NCBI RefSeq assembly: GCF_011300875.1
Contig: NZ_CP049862.1
Location: forward strand, 310,001 to 374,000
Length of the DNA: 64,000 nt
Direction: 5' to 3'
Source of the DNA: Sanguibacter sp. HDW7
GTDB lineage: Bacteria; Actinomycetota; Actinomycetes; Actinomycetales; Cellulomonadaceae
Shown: positions 1 to 7,837 of the stretch, in pieces
How positions within the stretch are numbered: position 1 is the stretch's first letter
How the letters are laid out: each line of letters begins with the position of its first letter
Notes under the pieces: generated by a model
Databases searched by the model: none
What the model was told of the DNA's origin: nothing
What the model saw: the letters and a program-made list of their open reading frames with translations, nothing else
Made by a program: the position numbers and the translations under genes

Positions 1-1568
1 ATCGCGGCATCGAACTTCCGGTCGGGGTGGATCTTCCCGAGGATGTACAGCGGCTTACCCTCGTCGTCGACGATGTTCTTGAGCTTGACCTGCCCCGCCG
101 CCGCGATGTGCCGCGCGAGCTCGGGAGCGTGCGGGTCCGACGCAGTCCAGCCGACCGCGCCGGACGCGATCGCCTCCTGGTACGCGCGTATCGCGTAGGC
201 CGCCTTCTTGTAGTGGTTCGTCCACCACTCCTCGACGAGCCCCTTGTGCCTCCCGGCCCACACGCCCATCTCGGTCACCCAGTACGGCGGGTCGCCGTAC
301 AGGCGCCACACGTTGTAGCGAGAGAAGATGTGCTCGACCGTCTGATCGACCTCAGCCTCGGGGACTTCCCACTCGTCGTCGTCGAGGTCCTTCTCCCACA
401 GGCCAGCGATCTCCTGCGTGCCCGTGAGCAGGTCCGTGATGACGAACGCCGTCGAGTCACGACGGCGCGCACCGTCGAACCCCACCGCGACCGGCGCCCC
501 CGCAGGGATACGACCACGCAGCGGCTTGTCGACGTCACCGCCCTCGTGCTTGAGATCCGACCAGCGCTTCACATCGAACGCCTGCTGCCCCGACTTCACC
601 CAGCGGTTCAGCCACACCCGCTCGAGGTACGCCTTGTCCACGCCAGGCCGGTCCCACTGCGACGCGATGTCGTCGAACTGACCCGGACCCCACTCGCCGG
701 CGGGACCGGTCGCCTCAGCAACCGCCTTGGTCCTCTCGGCCTTCACCTCGAGGTCGTGCCCGCCGTCGTCCGTGCGGTACAGGTAGAACAAGTCAGGGCG
801 CTCGATCTTGCCGTCCCGGATCGCCTCAGCCTCAGCGTGCAGGTTCTCCGCGACCGACCCCTGCCCGAGCTCGCCCGCCGTCCCCACGTACAGCGACCAC
901 GGGTCCTCGAGCGGGCGCTTCGCAAGGTTCGCAGCCATCGTTTCGTGCGCCTTGATGTGCCGAGGCAGATGCAGACGGTGCGGCTCGTCGAACGCGTTCA
1001 GCGTCGTGCGGCCACCGTCACGCGAGTCCGGCGCGTTCGCCAGCGGCCATGCGCCACCGTCCGAACGCCCCCAGTCGTCGAGCCGCAGCGCACGCTCGAG
1101 CGACACGTCGAACAGATCCGAGTCCGGGCCGTTCTCGATGACGTACTTGAGCGCCCCATAGGCGAGCTCTTCGACCTGGTCGAGCGAGAACGCGAGCATC
1201 GGCACGTAGGGCGACATGACCGGCGCAGCCACAGGGTGCCCGTCGGCGTCGAACCCGTCGCACTTCCCAGGCCCCTCAGGGTGGATGTGCGCGTAGACGA
1301 GCAGCGCTTCCTTCTCCGTCTTGGCCAGGCCCTTGCGGACCGACAGCCCGCCACGCTTGAACCGACGACGGCCAGCCCACGGATGGCCCTGCGGGTACAC
1401 CTCGAACAGCCTGTAGATGAACGCCCGGAACTCCGGGTCGATCACATACGGCTGCCCCTGCAGCGACCCCGGACCGTAGACCGCACGCTCCTCGATGAAG
1501 TCGCAGACCTCACCGCCGATCGTCGGCCACGGCTCAGCGTCCGCACCCGGAACGACGAGGAGACCCAT
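1..1568 (-). CDS. Phage terminase large subunit, 3' part beyond the left edge
   Basis: ATP-driven motor and nuclease that cuts concatemeric phage DNA and pumps it into the prohead. The visible 522 residues cover the ATPase and the beginning of the nuclease. A Walker A-like RKGLAKTE lies at residues 78-85 (the atypical form usual in TerL), an acidic NAFDEPHRL Walker B-like stretch near residue 205, and the RNase H-fold nuclease opens with GFDGARRRDST, whose D365 and D371 are probable metal ligands. Its ATG overlaps the TGA of the small-subunit gene (TGATG), so the two are translationally coupled. The frame is open to base 1. The HNH-TerS-TerL order is typical of cos-packaging siphophages. Family assignment is from recognisable motifs; no search was run. 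Confidence 0.93.
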   Translation of the reverse strand, partial: MGLLVVPGADAEPWPTIGGEVCDFIEERAVYGPGSLQGQPYVIDPEFRAFIYRLFEVYPQGHPWAGRRRFKRGGLSVRKGLAKTEKEALLVYAHIHPEGPGKCDGFDADGHPVAAPVMSPYVPMLAFSLDQVEELAYGALKYVIENGPDSDLFDVSLERALRLDDWGRSDGGAWPLANAPDSRDGGRTTLNAFDEPHRLHLPRHIKAHETMAANLAKRPLEDPWSLYVGTAGELGQGSVAENLHAEAEAIRDGKIERPDLFYLYRTDDGGHDLEVKAERTKAVAEATGPAGEWGPGQFDDIASQWDRPGVDKAYLERVWLNRWVKSGQQAFDVKRWSDLKHEGGDVDKPLRGRIPAGAPVAVGFDGARRRDSTAFVITDLLTGTQEIAGLWEKDLDDDEWEVPEAEVDQTVEHIFSRYNVWRLYGDPPYWVTEMGVWAGRHKGLVEEWWTNHYKKAAYAIRAYQEAIASGAVGWTASDPHAPELARHIAAAGQVKLKNIVDDEGKPLYILGKIHPDRKFDAA

Positions 1569-2179
1569 CAGCCCACCGCGTACAGGCCGCCGCGCGGGTC
1601 CTCACCCGACTTCGGCTTCGGCTTGCGCGTCTCACGACGACGCTCCCCGCGGTCCTCCGCCTCCTCCGCGCGCTCGATCTCCGCACGCAGCGACATCAGC
1701 GCCTTCGGGTTCAGGCCCAGCCGGTCAGACAGCATCCGCGCCTCAGTGGCAGCCTTGAGGTCGCCCTGCTCGGCGCGGATCTTCCAGCGCACGTACTGAG
1801 CAACCTCACGGCCCGAGTGGGACTCCTCCCAGATCGCAGCCTGCGGCATCGCCCACAGATCAGCCCACAGCGCGACCTCAGCGTCACGCGCCTGCTCGAT
1901 CTGCAGACCCAGCGTCGCCACAAGCATCTCGTTCTTGTTCAGATCCCGACGCAGACGGCCCTTCGTCCGACCGTCCTCCGCCTCCTCGACCTCGACCTGC
2001 AGAGCAGCCACACGGTCACGAGCGAGCTCGAACGCCGCCTGCTTCTCGACGTCAGGCTGCAGCGGCCACGGAGGGACCGCCGCACCCTCACGGCCATCAG
2101 CCGGCAAGACACGAAACCCAGCCTTCGGGTTGTTCTTCCGAGCGCGCACACTCGGATGCTTCGGAGCAGGACCAGCCAT
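1568..2179 (-). CDS. Phage terminase small subunit
   Basis: 203-residue DNA-recognition partner of the large terminase. The start at MAGPAPKHPS fits the family, whose members often open with a short basic Gly/Pro/Lys-rich segment. The body is highly charged and helical, with a likely coiled coil at about residues 35-75 (EVEEAEDGRTKGRLRRDLNK) that would drive ring assembly, followed by LSDRLGLNPKALMSLR, as in P27-like small terminases, and a basic tail. It lies 49 bp downstream of the HNH gene and overlaps terL by one base. The function rests on position and composition, since small terminases diverge strongly in sequence. Confidence 0.8.
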   Translation of the reverse strand: MAGPAPKHPSVRARKNNPKAGFRVLPADGREGAAVPPWPLQPDVEKQAAFELARDRVAALQVEVEEAEDGRTKGRLRRDLNKNEMLVATLGLQIEQARDAEVALWADLWAMPQAAIWEESHSGREVAQYVRWKIRAEQGDLKAATEARMLSDRLGLNPKALMSLRAEIERAEEAEDRGERRRETRKPKPKSGEDPRGGLYAVG

Positions 2180-2228
2180 GATGAGACCTCCATGTCGGAG
2201 ACGAAACGTCCCGACGCCATGCCGGAGA

Positions 2229-2555
2229 TCAGGACGGAGACGTGCCCTGGCGGCTGTTACAGCTGCGACACAGGACAGTGAGACGAGACCCGACACCGCC
2301 ACGAGCGACAGCCGTCGAGTGAGCCGCCGTCAGATCCCGCGACTCATGAGACGGGCGCTCCCAGCCGGGACAGACCCAGCCGTGCACCACGACCCACGCA
2401 GCCACGACCTCAGCGCGACGAGCCCTCTCCTCCGGGTCCCGCGCCGCAAGCGACGACGCCGACAACGGCCGCCGCGCATGCTCATCGCAGTACGTCCGGC
2501 CCGACACGCGAACCTCACAGCCAAGCCGGGCACACGCCTTCGGAGCACGAGGCAC
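2229..2555 (-). CDS. Phage HNH endonuclease
   Basis: 108-residue HNH nuclease. GTG start preceded by GGAGGT five bases upstream gives an N terminus MPRAPKACARLGC, usual in actinophage HNH proteins. An N-terminal CysX4Cys-type zinc site (CARLGCEV, then YCDEH) is followed by the HNH core: DLTAAHSTAVARGG supplies the central histidine and LCRSCNSRQG the zinc knuckle and asparagine. In HK97-type phages an HNH protein encoded just before the terminase stimulates TerL cleavage at cos; this gene has that position. Independent homing activity cannot be excluded. Confidence 0.88.
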   Translation of the reverse strand: MPRAPKACARLGCEVRVSGRTYCDEHARRPLSASSLAARDPEERARRAEVVAAWVVVHGWVCPGWERPSHESRDLTAAHSTAVARGGVGSRLTVLCRSCNSRQGTSPS

Positions 2556-2699
2556 CAGACACCTCCGCCCAGGGGAATGACCACCACCAGAAAGGCCCCG
2601 AACCCGTAGGCCCCAGAAAGAGCAGAACCCCGCGGTCTCGGAGGGTGGCGGGGGAGGGGGTGGTGGCCCGGTGTCGGTGGTGCGTGGGAGGCTCGTCTC
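2556..2699. promoter_or_regulatory. Divergent intergenic region
   Basis: 144 bp between the HNH gene (leftward) and a small rightward gene. It carries both ribosome-binding sites (GGAGGT for the HNH gene, GGGAGG for the 2700 gene) and a run of G-rich sequence (2641-2665). I see no convincing -10/-35 pair. Confidence 0.35.
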
Positions 2700-3026
2700 A
2701 TGACGAACCCGCTGGCCGAGAAGGCCCCCGCAGCAGCAGCGACGATCCGCAACGTGTCGGATGCCTTGAATGATGGGAGGGACCCGGGCGTTGCGATGGC
2801 AGCGTCGACTCAGGCCGAACTTGATGCGATCACGGAGAGGTTTGAGAACGCAGCGCTGGCTCATAGCCGTGAGGGGATGATCGCGGCGTGGAACGAGTTG
2901 GTTCACTTCATGACGGCCTACTCGGGCGCTCTTGCGTCGATTGGCGTGTTCTTGCTCGCGTCGGTGCGCAACATGTCGGAGTTCTCGACGGACGAGATTC
3001 TGGGTTCTGCGCTCGAGCAGTTCTAG
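2700..3026 (+). CDS. Prophage hypothetical protein read against the early operon
   Basis: 108 residues, not recognised. ATG with GGGAGG nine bases upstream. The sequence is Ala-rich and largely helical, and the C-terminal half (FMTAYSGALASIGVFLLASVRNM, about residues 70-92) contains a weakly hydrophobic segment that could be membrane-associated. It is one of only three rightward genes in the prophage. It sits beside the phage tRNA and its codon use is less G+C-biased than its neighbours, so it may be a late-acquired, independently expressed gene (a moron). No function is proposed. Confidence 0.55.
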   Translation: MTNPLAEKAPAAAATIRNVSDALNDGRDPGVAMAASTQAELDAITERFENAALAHSREGMIAAWNELVHFMTAYSGALASIGVFLLASVRNMSEFSTDEILGSALEQF

Positions 3027-3145
3027 TTGGTCTCCTCGTCGCGGTGGCTCGCGTCGGTCGCGCGTGGCGGCGAGTGTTGGTCGACGGCTCTTGCCGTGAC
3101 GAGGAGGCTGGTCGACGCCCCACGGCCTAGAACGTGGGGGTCTCG

Positions 3146-3218
3146 TTGCCGAGGCGGGAGTCGAACCCGCTACCTCAAGGGGTATGAGCCCTGCGAGCTG
3201 CCGTTGCTCTACTCGGCG
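3146..3218 (-). tRNA. tRNA-Met(CAU), initiator (fMet) type, prophage-encoded
   Basis: 73-nt cloverleaf: acceptor CGCCGAG/CTCGGCA, D stem GAGC/GCTC, anticodon arm CAGGG-CTCATAC-CCCTT, T arm GCGGG-TTCGACT-CCCGC. It has all three marks of an initiator tRNA: an unpaired C1-A72, the A11-U24 pair, and three consecutive G-C pairs closing the anticodon loop. It differs from a standard host fMet in an unpaired 27-43, a short D loop and a six-base variable loop. CCA is not encoded. It lies alone between a rightward hypothetical gene and an intergenic stretch. Confidence 0.88.
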
Positions 3219-3485
3219 TGGGCTCGCCCCGTGTCTTGACCGGGGCGAGCGGTGGCAGTCAGGGGCTGCCGTGGGTGGCGCAGGTCGCGCTGTTGGGGGG
3301 AGGAGATGCTCCGGGCGGTAAGACTCCCCAAGCGGCCTTCGCGGGTCAATGACGTTGCCCGGCCCGCGTTGACGCCGTGTCGTCTGGTGGGACGACTGAG
3401 GCCCGGCATCTGGTGATGTCCGGGCCTGGTTCTTTCGATGGGTGAAACCCACTATGGCACACCGTAGTGCTCACTGGGGTTGGCG
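3219..3485. other. Intergenic region with a terminator-like hairpin
   Basis: 267 bp between the tRNA and the next leftward gene. It contains one strong hairpin (3399-3427) followed on the plus strand by a short T-rich run. I see no coding sequence; a promoter for the tRNA would be expected here but no clear boxes are visible. Confidence 0.4.
3399..3427. terminator. Hairpin terminator
   Basis: Arms AGGCCCGG(a)CATC and GATG(t)CCGGGCCT around a TGGT loop, followed by GGTTCTTT on the plus strand. It lies downstream of the leftward gene at 3486 and would separate the early operon from the tRNA/terminase block. Confidence 0.6.
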
Positions 3486-4199
3486 TCAAGCGGTTCGGGC
3501 GGCTCGGTGCTCGGCGAGGGTGAGTGCGTCGGTGAACTTGTAGAGGCCGTCGGTGATGTGGCGGAGGCGTCGGCTGGATGCCCAGCGGCGGACGGTGGAG
3601 TGGGGGACGGGGTGGCCTGCGACGACGAGGGCGGAGGTGATCTCGCTGAGGGTCATGAGGCGTTCTTCCATCTGCTCGGCGAGGTAGGCGCGTTGGGTGG
3701 TGACGTCGGTTTCGTGGTGGCAGGCGGGGCAGGTGAGGCGTGTTGTGGCTCCGCGCTGGTAGAGCTCGCCGTCGCAGTCGGGGGTGGGGCAGGGGCCGAG
3801 GTAGGTGGGTGCGAGGGGCTTTTCGAGGACGCGGCGGGTTTTCTCGCGGTAGTCGTGGGCGGTGTCGGTGTAGGTGTGTGCGGTGGTGGGGTCGGCGGCG
3901 CACCAGTGGCCGTAGCGCTGGGCGGCGAGGTGGAGGCGTGCTGCGGGTGTGGGGGGCATGTCGGTGATGTCGTGGGTTTCGTCGATGAGTTGGAGGCAGA
4001 GGTGCCGGGCGTGGTCGTCGATTTCGCGCATGAGGTCGGAGACGTGGATGTTGATGGGGATGCCGGTGCTGTCGGTGCGGGGCATGCCGGTGAGTGCGTT
4101 GCCGCCGCCGGGGGTGAGGGCGGCTTCGAGGTCGGGCCAGTGGTTGGCGATCCATGCGAGGTTGCGGCTGGCTTCGAGCGCGGTCTTGGCGTCGGTCAC
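3486..4199 (-). CDS. Phage protein with zinc ribbon and C-terminal HTH
   Basis: 237 residues from a GTG preceded by AAGGAGA; the GTGA overlaps the stop of the upstream miniprotein. The first 130 residues are helical and unrecognised. A Cys4 zinc ribbon follows (CPTPDCDGEL then CPACHHE), and the last about 60 residues form a MerR/excisionase-like helix-turn-helix with wing (LSEITSALVVAGHPVPHSTVRRW then LYKFTDALTL). This layout suggests a DNA-binding regulator or recombination accessory. It is the last gene of its operon before the 3399 hairpin. Confidence 0.7.
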   Translation of the reverse strand: MTDAKTALEASRNLAWIANHWPDLEAALTPGGGNALTGMPRTDSTGIPINIHVSDLMREIDDHARHLCLQLIDETHDITDMPPTPAARLHLAAQRYGHWCAADPTTAHTYTDTAHDYREKTRRVLEKPLAPTYLGPCPTPDCDGELYQRGATTRLTCPACHHETDVTTQRAYLAEQMEERLMTLSEITSALVVAGHPVPHSTVRRWASSRRLRHITDGLYKFTDALTLAEHRAARTA

Positions 4200-4324
4200 G
4201 GCGTCTCCTTGGTGGTCTTGCGGCGTCGGGTGCAGGTGCGTCGGTGGCGGGCGCGGACGGCTTCTGAGGCGTGGGGAGTTGGCGCCCAGAACTCGCGGCC
4301 GCATCGGTCGCAGGTGACGATCAC
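4196..4324 (-). CDS. 42-residue zinc-finger-like miniprotein
   Basis: GTG start with AAAGGAA nine bases upstream. The sequence opens with IVTCDRCGREFW and continues with HRRTC, which gives a CxxC...HxxxC pattern resembling a C2HC/C2H2 zinc knuckle, and ends in a basic tail. Its TGA overlaps the GTG of the next gene, so translation of the two is coupled. Overlap, ribosome-binding site and preserved cysteines support a real gene. Confidence 0.6.
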   Translation of the reverse strand: MIVTCDRCGREFWAPTPHASEAVRARHRRTCTRRRKTTKETP

Positions 4325-4350
4325 GGGGTGCGTTCCTTTCGTGCGTGACA

Positions 4351-4382
4351 GCGGCCCCGCACCTGGTGTGGTGCGGGGCCGC
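4351..4382. terminator. Strong hairpin terminator
   Basis: GCGGCCCCGCAC pairs with GTGCGGGGCCGC around a short loop. It lies 11 bp downstream of the leftward gene ending at 4394 and so probably ends the 4394-8786 operon. Confidence 0.7.
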
Positions 4383-4393
4383 GAGGGGGGCGG

Positions 4394-4786
4394 TCAGTGC
4401 TGGCGTGCGAGCTTGTCGGCGGCGGTGATCGCCTCAGCGTGGGTGGCGTGCGTGCTGATGTCCTGTGTCCCGAGGCAGACGGTCCACTCGGGCCAGCCCT
4501 CGGCGTTCAGGTCGCGGATGACGACGAGGCGGAGGGGGTACGTGGCCGCGTGCTCAGGGGACGCGAGGCGAGGCCTGTCGGCAGTATCGGCGGTGGCCTT
4601 CGCGGCGGCTCGGCGTTCGTTGATGTGGTCGATGTTGTACCAGTCGGCGAGGCGTGCGGCCTCGTCGAGGAAGCGCCGTCGCGAGTAGGTGCGGTCTCGG
4701 AGGTGGCAGACGGCGAGGGTGAGCGCGTCGAGGTGGGCGAGGTTGCGGCTCGCCATGCTCTCGGGCATGCGGGGGCGGTCAGTCAC
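4394..4786 (-). CDS. Phage hypothetical protein
   Basis: 130 residues from a GTG with GGGAGA upstream. Not recognised. The N-terminal half is basic and helical (LADWYNIDHINERRAAAK); the C-terminal half looks like an α/β segment (YPLRLVVIRDLNAEGWPEWTV) ending in a helix. It is the final gene of an overlapping cassette and its start lies inside the end of the preceding miniprotein. Confidence 0.6.
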   Translation of the reverse strand: MTDRPRMPESMASRNLAHLDALTLAVCHLRDRTYSRRRFLDEAARLADWYNIDHINERRAAAKATADTADRPRLASPEHAATYPLRLVVIRDLNAEGWPEWTVCLGTQDISTHATHAEAITAADKLARQH

Positions 4787-4937
4787 GGCGGGTCTCCCTC
4801 GGGATGCGGAGGACGCGGCGGTGGGTGCCGGGTCCTGGTGGGTTGTAGCCGTTGGGGCGCTGGGAGTGTCGCTGCCACTCGGCCCAGGTGGGGAAGAGGC
4901 GTCCGCACTCGCACTCGGTCGGCTCGGTGTCAGCCAC
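4779..4937 (-). CDS. 52-residue zinc-knuckle miniprotein
   Basis: GTG start overlapping the end of the 4930 gene. ECECGRLFPTWAEWQRH gives CxC...H spacing like a single degenerate zinc finger; the rest is Pro/Gly/Arg-rich. It overlaps the next gene by eight bases. Nothing indicates a specific partner. Confidence 0.5.
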   Translation of the reverse strand: MADTEPTECECGRLFPTWAEWQRHSQRPNGYNPPGPGTHRRVLRIPRETRRD

Positions 4938-5817
4938 GTTCGGCTCCGTTCTCGAGTCGGTCGGCGCGGGCGGAGGCGTCGTGCAGGCACTCGCGCTGCG
5001 CCTGCCGGTAGCCGCGCCACCACTCGTCGTCGTCATCGCCCACGTTCACGCCTCGCGTGTCCGCGAACTCGCGGAGTGCTTCGGCTTGCACGGTGGCGCG
5101 GGACTCACCCGGCAACAGGTCGAGCACGGCGTCAGCGATGCCGTACGCGGAGAGCGGGTCGAACGACGAGTACCGGGCGAGAATCGCCCGCGCGATGGTC
5201 TCCCGGCCGGGTCGGACGGGCAGGTGACGGCGGACGACGGCGAGGATGTGAGTCGCGACGTGCTGGTCGAGGTCACCGTCGAGGCCGGTGTAGACCCACC
5301 CGCACGCGCACCTGTCGGCTGCGTACCCGCTGGGGGAGTCGCGGAGGATGCCTGCGACGACCTCGGTCACGGTGTCCTCGTCCCACGCGGGCGAGGTGGC
5401 GGCGCGCAGGTCTGCGACGAGTGCGTGCAGGCGGGTCACCTCGGCTCGGAGACGCCGCACCTGCTCCTCACGGGACCTCAGACACTCACGCTGACGGGCG
5501 AGGGTCTGGTCGCTCTCGGCGAGGGCGTCGTCGCGCTCCTTGCGCAGGCCCTCGACGGACCGGATCGTGAGGGACGCCTCCCGCTGGTGCTGCCTTGCGA
5601 CGGCGAGCTCGGCGCGAGCCTCGTCACGCTCGGCTTCGGCGGTGTCGAGCGCGTCGAGCAGGCGCGGGACCTGCGTCGCCACCTGGACGAGCAGCGCCAG
5701 CGTGGTGCGCTCGTCCAGGAGTGGTCGGGTGGGGTCGCCTACCTCGCACGCGGCATTGAGCGTGGCGACCGTTTCGCGCAGGGCGGCGCGCTCGTCCGCG
5801 GTGATCGGGCTGCTCAT
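4930..5817 (-). CDS. Phage coiled-coil protein with central Cys pair
   Basis: 295 residues; ATG at MSSPITADERAAL overlaps the TGA of the upstream miniprotein. Residues about 30-130 form a long charged coiled coil (ALDTAEAERDEARAELAVAR). The next 130 residues contain RCACGWVYTGLDGDLDQH, a CxC...H potential metal site, and YSSFDPLSAYGIADAVLDLLPGE, a pattern common in small actinophage proteins of unknown role. The acidic DDDDEWWRGYRQAQRE segment is near the C terminus. Function unknown. Confidence 0.65.
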   Translation of the reverse strand: MSSPITADERAALRETVATLNAACEVGDPTRPLLDERTTLALLVQVATQVPRLLDALDTAEAERDEARAELAVARQHQREASLTIRSVEGLRKERDDALAESDQTLARQRECLRSREEQVRRLRAEVTRLHALVADLRAATSPAWDEDTVTEVVAGILRDSPSGYAADRCACGWVYTGLDGDLDQHVATHILAVVRRHLPVRPGRETIARAILARYSSFDPLSAYGIADAVLDLLPGESRATVQAEALREFADTRGVNVGDDDDEWWRGYRQAQRECLHDASARADRLENGAERG

Positions 5818-5936
5818 CGGGACCACCGGCCCGTGTAGCGCTTGCGGCCCCACGCGGTCAGGTGGTGAGAGTGCGGAGACGGGTCCGAGCAGCCGTGGCA
5901 GCGGCGGGTGGTCAGGGCGTTGAGGATGCGGTGCAT
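5814..5936 (-). CDS. 40-residue Cys/His-rich miniprotein
   Basis: MHRILNALTTRRCHGCSDPS followed by a HSHH cluster and a basic end. The CHGC plus histidines could bind one zinc ion. It fits exactly between two genes, with a one-base gap upstream and an ATGA overlap downstream, which supports translation. Confidence 0.5.
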   Translation of the reverse strand: MHRILNALTTRRCHGCSDPSPHSHHLTAWGRKRYTGRWSR

Positions 5937-5937
5937 G

Positions 5938-6330
5938 TCAGTTCTCCTTCGGGGTGACGTCGATGTGCGCGGTGACCGCGCGGACGGTGGCGCAGGGCCA
6001 CGCCTGGTCGCAGTCGACGCAGTACGCCTGCGGGTACCCGCGGGAGCAGGTCGCCTCGACGTGCACGGCGAGCACGTCGCGGATCGCGGCGGACATGGCC
6101 GGGACGTCGGTGCGAGCGTGCGCGATGAACTCCGCGTCCTCGTCCTGCTCGATGCCGCGTGCGCTGCCGCCGTAGCAGTAGGACATGCACGAGACCTCGT
6201 TCGATGCGACGGTGAGCCACGGCTCGGGAAGCGACCAGTGCTGCGACACCTCGGAGCCGTCCGCCTCCCACGGCCCTTCGGTGGCGGCGTCGGCGCGCTG
6301 CTCGATGTCAGCAAGCTTCGGACGAGTCAC
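5938..6330 (-). CDS. Phage hypothetical protein of the DAEFIAHARTDVP type
   Basis: 130 residues, GTG start with GAGGAG upstream. The central DEDAEFIAHARTDVPAM is a signature seen in many actinophage early proteins of unknown function (an Ea22/Ead-like arrangement, from memory). Two cysteine pairs (CSRGYPQAYCVDCDQAWPC) near the C terminus may bind metal. It overlaps the upstream gene by four bases. Confidence 0.65.
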   Translation of the reverse strand: MTRPKLADIEQRADAATEGPWEADGSEVSQHWSLPEPWLTVASNEVSCMSYCYGGSARGIEQDEDAEFIAHARTDVPAMSAAIRDVLAVHVEATCSRGYPQAYCVDCDQAWPCATVRAVTAHIDVTPKEN

Positions 6331-6611
6331 GGGGTGCTCCTCACGGTCAGGATGTGCGTCGGGCAGTAGTGGTCGCCGTCGTCGTGCTTGACGAGGCTGT
6401 CGGTCGCGCCGCAGTCGCAGCACTCCGGGACGCGGTGCGCCTCGCAGTAGTGGCGATCGTCGACCGTCTGCCCGTCGCCGCACGTCCAGTCCCAGACCGC
6501 GCCATCCCGGCTGGACCATGCAGAGTGCGGGCCACCGTCGTCACCGGTCGCGACCGTGCAGCCGGGGTGGTCGCACACGACCTGGTAGTACGTCACCTCA
6601 CGGACGCTCAT
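6327..6611 (-). CDS. Phage zinc-binding small protein
   Basis: 94 residues with three Cys/His clusters: CDHPGC, HYCEAH followed by CCDCG, and HYCPTH. This treble-clef-like spacing suggests two zinc sites. There is no recognisable catalytic motif. Four-base overlaps (ATGA) join it to both neighbours. A host-factor-binding or nucleic-acid-binding role is possible but inferred only from composition. Confidence 0.6.
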   Translation of the reverse strand: MSVREVTYYQVVCDHPGCTVATGDDGGPHSAWSSRDGAVWDWTCGDGQTVDDRHYCEAHRVPECCDCGATDSLVKHDDGDHYCPTHILTVRSTP

Positions 6612-6796
6612 CGGTCGTTCTCCTTCGTGGCGTAGTGGTCGCACATGTCGGTGTGCGCTTCAGCTCGGGTCGCACGCAGCGGCGACCCGGCGTAGTCGGC
6701 CCGGTATCGCGGGGTCTGCGACGAGAACAGGCCGATCGCGGACGTCGAGCCGTACAGGGTGTGCGTGTACCCGCAGCGCGAGCAGGGACGCGTCAT
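6608..6796 (-). CDS. Small phage protein with N-terminal CxxC
   Basis: 62 residues, MTRPCSRCGYTH then a region ending in DMCDHYATK. Two Cys pairs could hold one zinc ion. It is coupled to both neighbours by ATGA overlaps. Unrecognised otherwise. Confidence 0.55.
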   Translation of the reverse strand: MTRPCSRCGYTHTLYGSTSAIGLFSSQTPRYRADYAGSPLRATRAEAHTDMCDHYATKENDR

Positions 6797-7245
6797 CGGA
6801 CGCCCTCCTGCGGGGTCGTGGTCATGGGCTCAGGCGGCTCGCACGGCACGCCGTCGAACGGGAGTGCCCCGCAGCGTCGGCAGCCGCCATGCACCGGGTC
6901 GTAGTCGTGGACGGGGGCGGCGTTGGCGAGGTCGAGCAGGACGTCGGCGTGACACGGGGAGTCGAGCGGGCACCAGCAGGCGAGGTCACGACCCGCAAGC
7001 TCAGGCAAGTGCTCGAGGACCAGTGCAGCGTCGACCGTGGGGTGGTGAGCAGTGAGCCACACGCGGTAGTCCCGGACAGCGCGCTCAGGGGTGCGGGTCA
7101 TGTCGGCGTCCCGGTGGGTCTCGTAGTGCGAACCGACCCGGAACGGGTTGCCCCACTTCGACGGGCGGGCGACGATCACGGCGTCCGGGTGCTTATTCCT
7201 CCACGGACGCTGACGGGTCATCTGGATGCGACGCGGGGCGGTCAT
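6793..7245 (-). CDS. DUF4326-domain phage protein
   Basis: 150 residues from an ATG with CAAGGAGA upstream. KWGNPFRVG, CWCPLDSPCHADVLLDLAN and the intervening RAVRDYRVWL are hallmarks of DUF4326, a small domain frequent in phages and of unknown biochemical role. The C terminus adds an extra CRRCG plus Cys zinc knuckle (GGCRRCGALPFDGVPC), which is not part of the usual domain. Confidence 0.8.
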   Translation of the reverse strand: MTAPRRIQMTRQRPWRNKHPDAVIVARPSKWGNPFRVGSHYETHRDADMTRTPERAVRDYRVWLTAHHPTVDAALVLEHLPELAGRDLACWCPLDSPCHADVLLDLANAAPVHDYDPVHGGCRRCGALPFDGVPCEPPEPMTTTPQEGVR

Positions 7246-7655
7246 GGGGTCTCCTTGAGGATGTCGTTGGCGAGGGCGAGCGCAGCCCGGTACGTCGCGG
7301 CCGAGTGCCAGTCCTGGATGTCGACGATGCGGTCGATCTCGCGCGGGTAGGCGTCCGCGGTGGCGTCGAGCCAGTCCGCGACGTACAGGGCCGTCGCCGG
7401 GTCCCACAGGGCGATGTGCGGCCCGGAGTCGTCGAGGTGCCCGAGTGTCGGCCCGAGGTCGGCGACGAGAGGGCCGCACTCGATCCAGTCCGGCTCACCC
7501 TCGTTCGCCCGGACCTCCACGTGCGCCTCGTGCACGTCGATGCCACCCCGCGCGTGGCCGTCGCATCGGACGACAGCCCACGTGCCGGGGTACGCGGCGT
7601 TGGCCGTGTCCCGGATGAGGGTGGCGGCGCGGCGAAGCTTGTCGTCGGCGCTCAT
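7242..7655 (-). CDS. Phage hypothetical protein
   Basis: 137 residues starting MSADDKLRRAATLIRDTA. The pattern of an N-terminal helix, a β-rich middle (WAVVRCDGHARGGIDVHEAHVEV) and GPHIALWDPATALYVADWLDATA is common in mycobacteriophage and streptomycete phage early genes, where it has no assigned function. It overlaps both neighbours by four bases. Confidence 0.65.
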   Translation of the reverse strand: MSADDKLRRAATLIRDTANAAYPGTWAVVRCDGHARGGIDVHEAHVEVRANEGEPDWIECGPLVADLGPTLGHLDDSGPHIALWDPATALYVADWLDATADAYPREIDRIVDIQDWHSAATYRAALALANDILKETP

Positions 7656-7837
7656 CGGTCGGCCTCCGTCCGTGGCGGGCCGAAGAAGAACGCGCGGCAT
7701 TCATCGAGCGGAACACCGCTCTCCCTGCACGTCTCGAAGCGCCGGGACTCCGTCCGATCGCCGTACTCGACGACCCCGACAATGACGGCGACGAGCGCGA
7801 AGACGTGCCACATCCCGCGGACCTGGTACCCGCTCAT
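7652..7837 (-). CDS. 61-residue membrane miniprotein
   Basis: One predicted transmembrane helix at about residues 9-23 (MWHVFALVAVIVGVVEYG) and a polar Cys-containing tail (ETCRESGVPLDEC). Coupled by ATGA overlaps. A small membrane protein in a prophage early operon could modify envelope or superinfection behaviour, but nothing here proves that. Confidence 0.55.
   Translation of the reverse strand: MSGYQVRGMWHVFALVAVIVGVVEYGDRTESRRFETCRESGVPLDECRAFFFGPPRTEADR

Noticed and set aside
27-1799. Long rightward open frame opposite the large terminase
   Set aside because: Arg/Val/Pro-rich nonsense with no family likeness. The opposite strand gives a full terminase with correct motifs; long antisense frames are expected at this G+C content.
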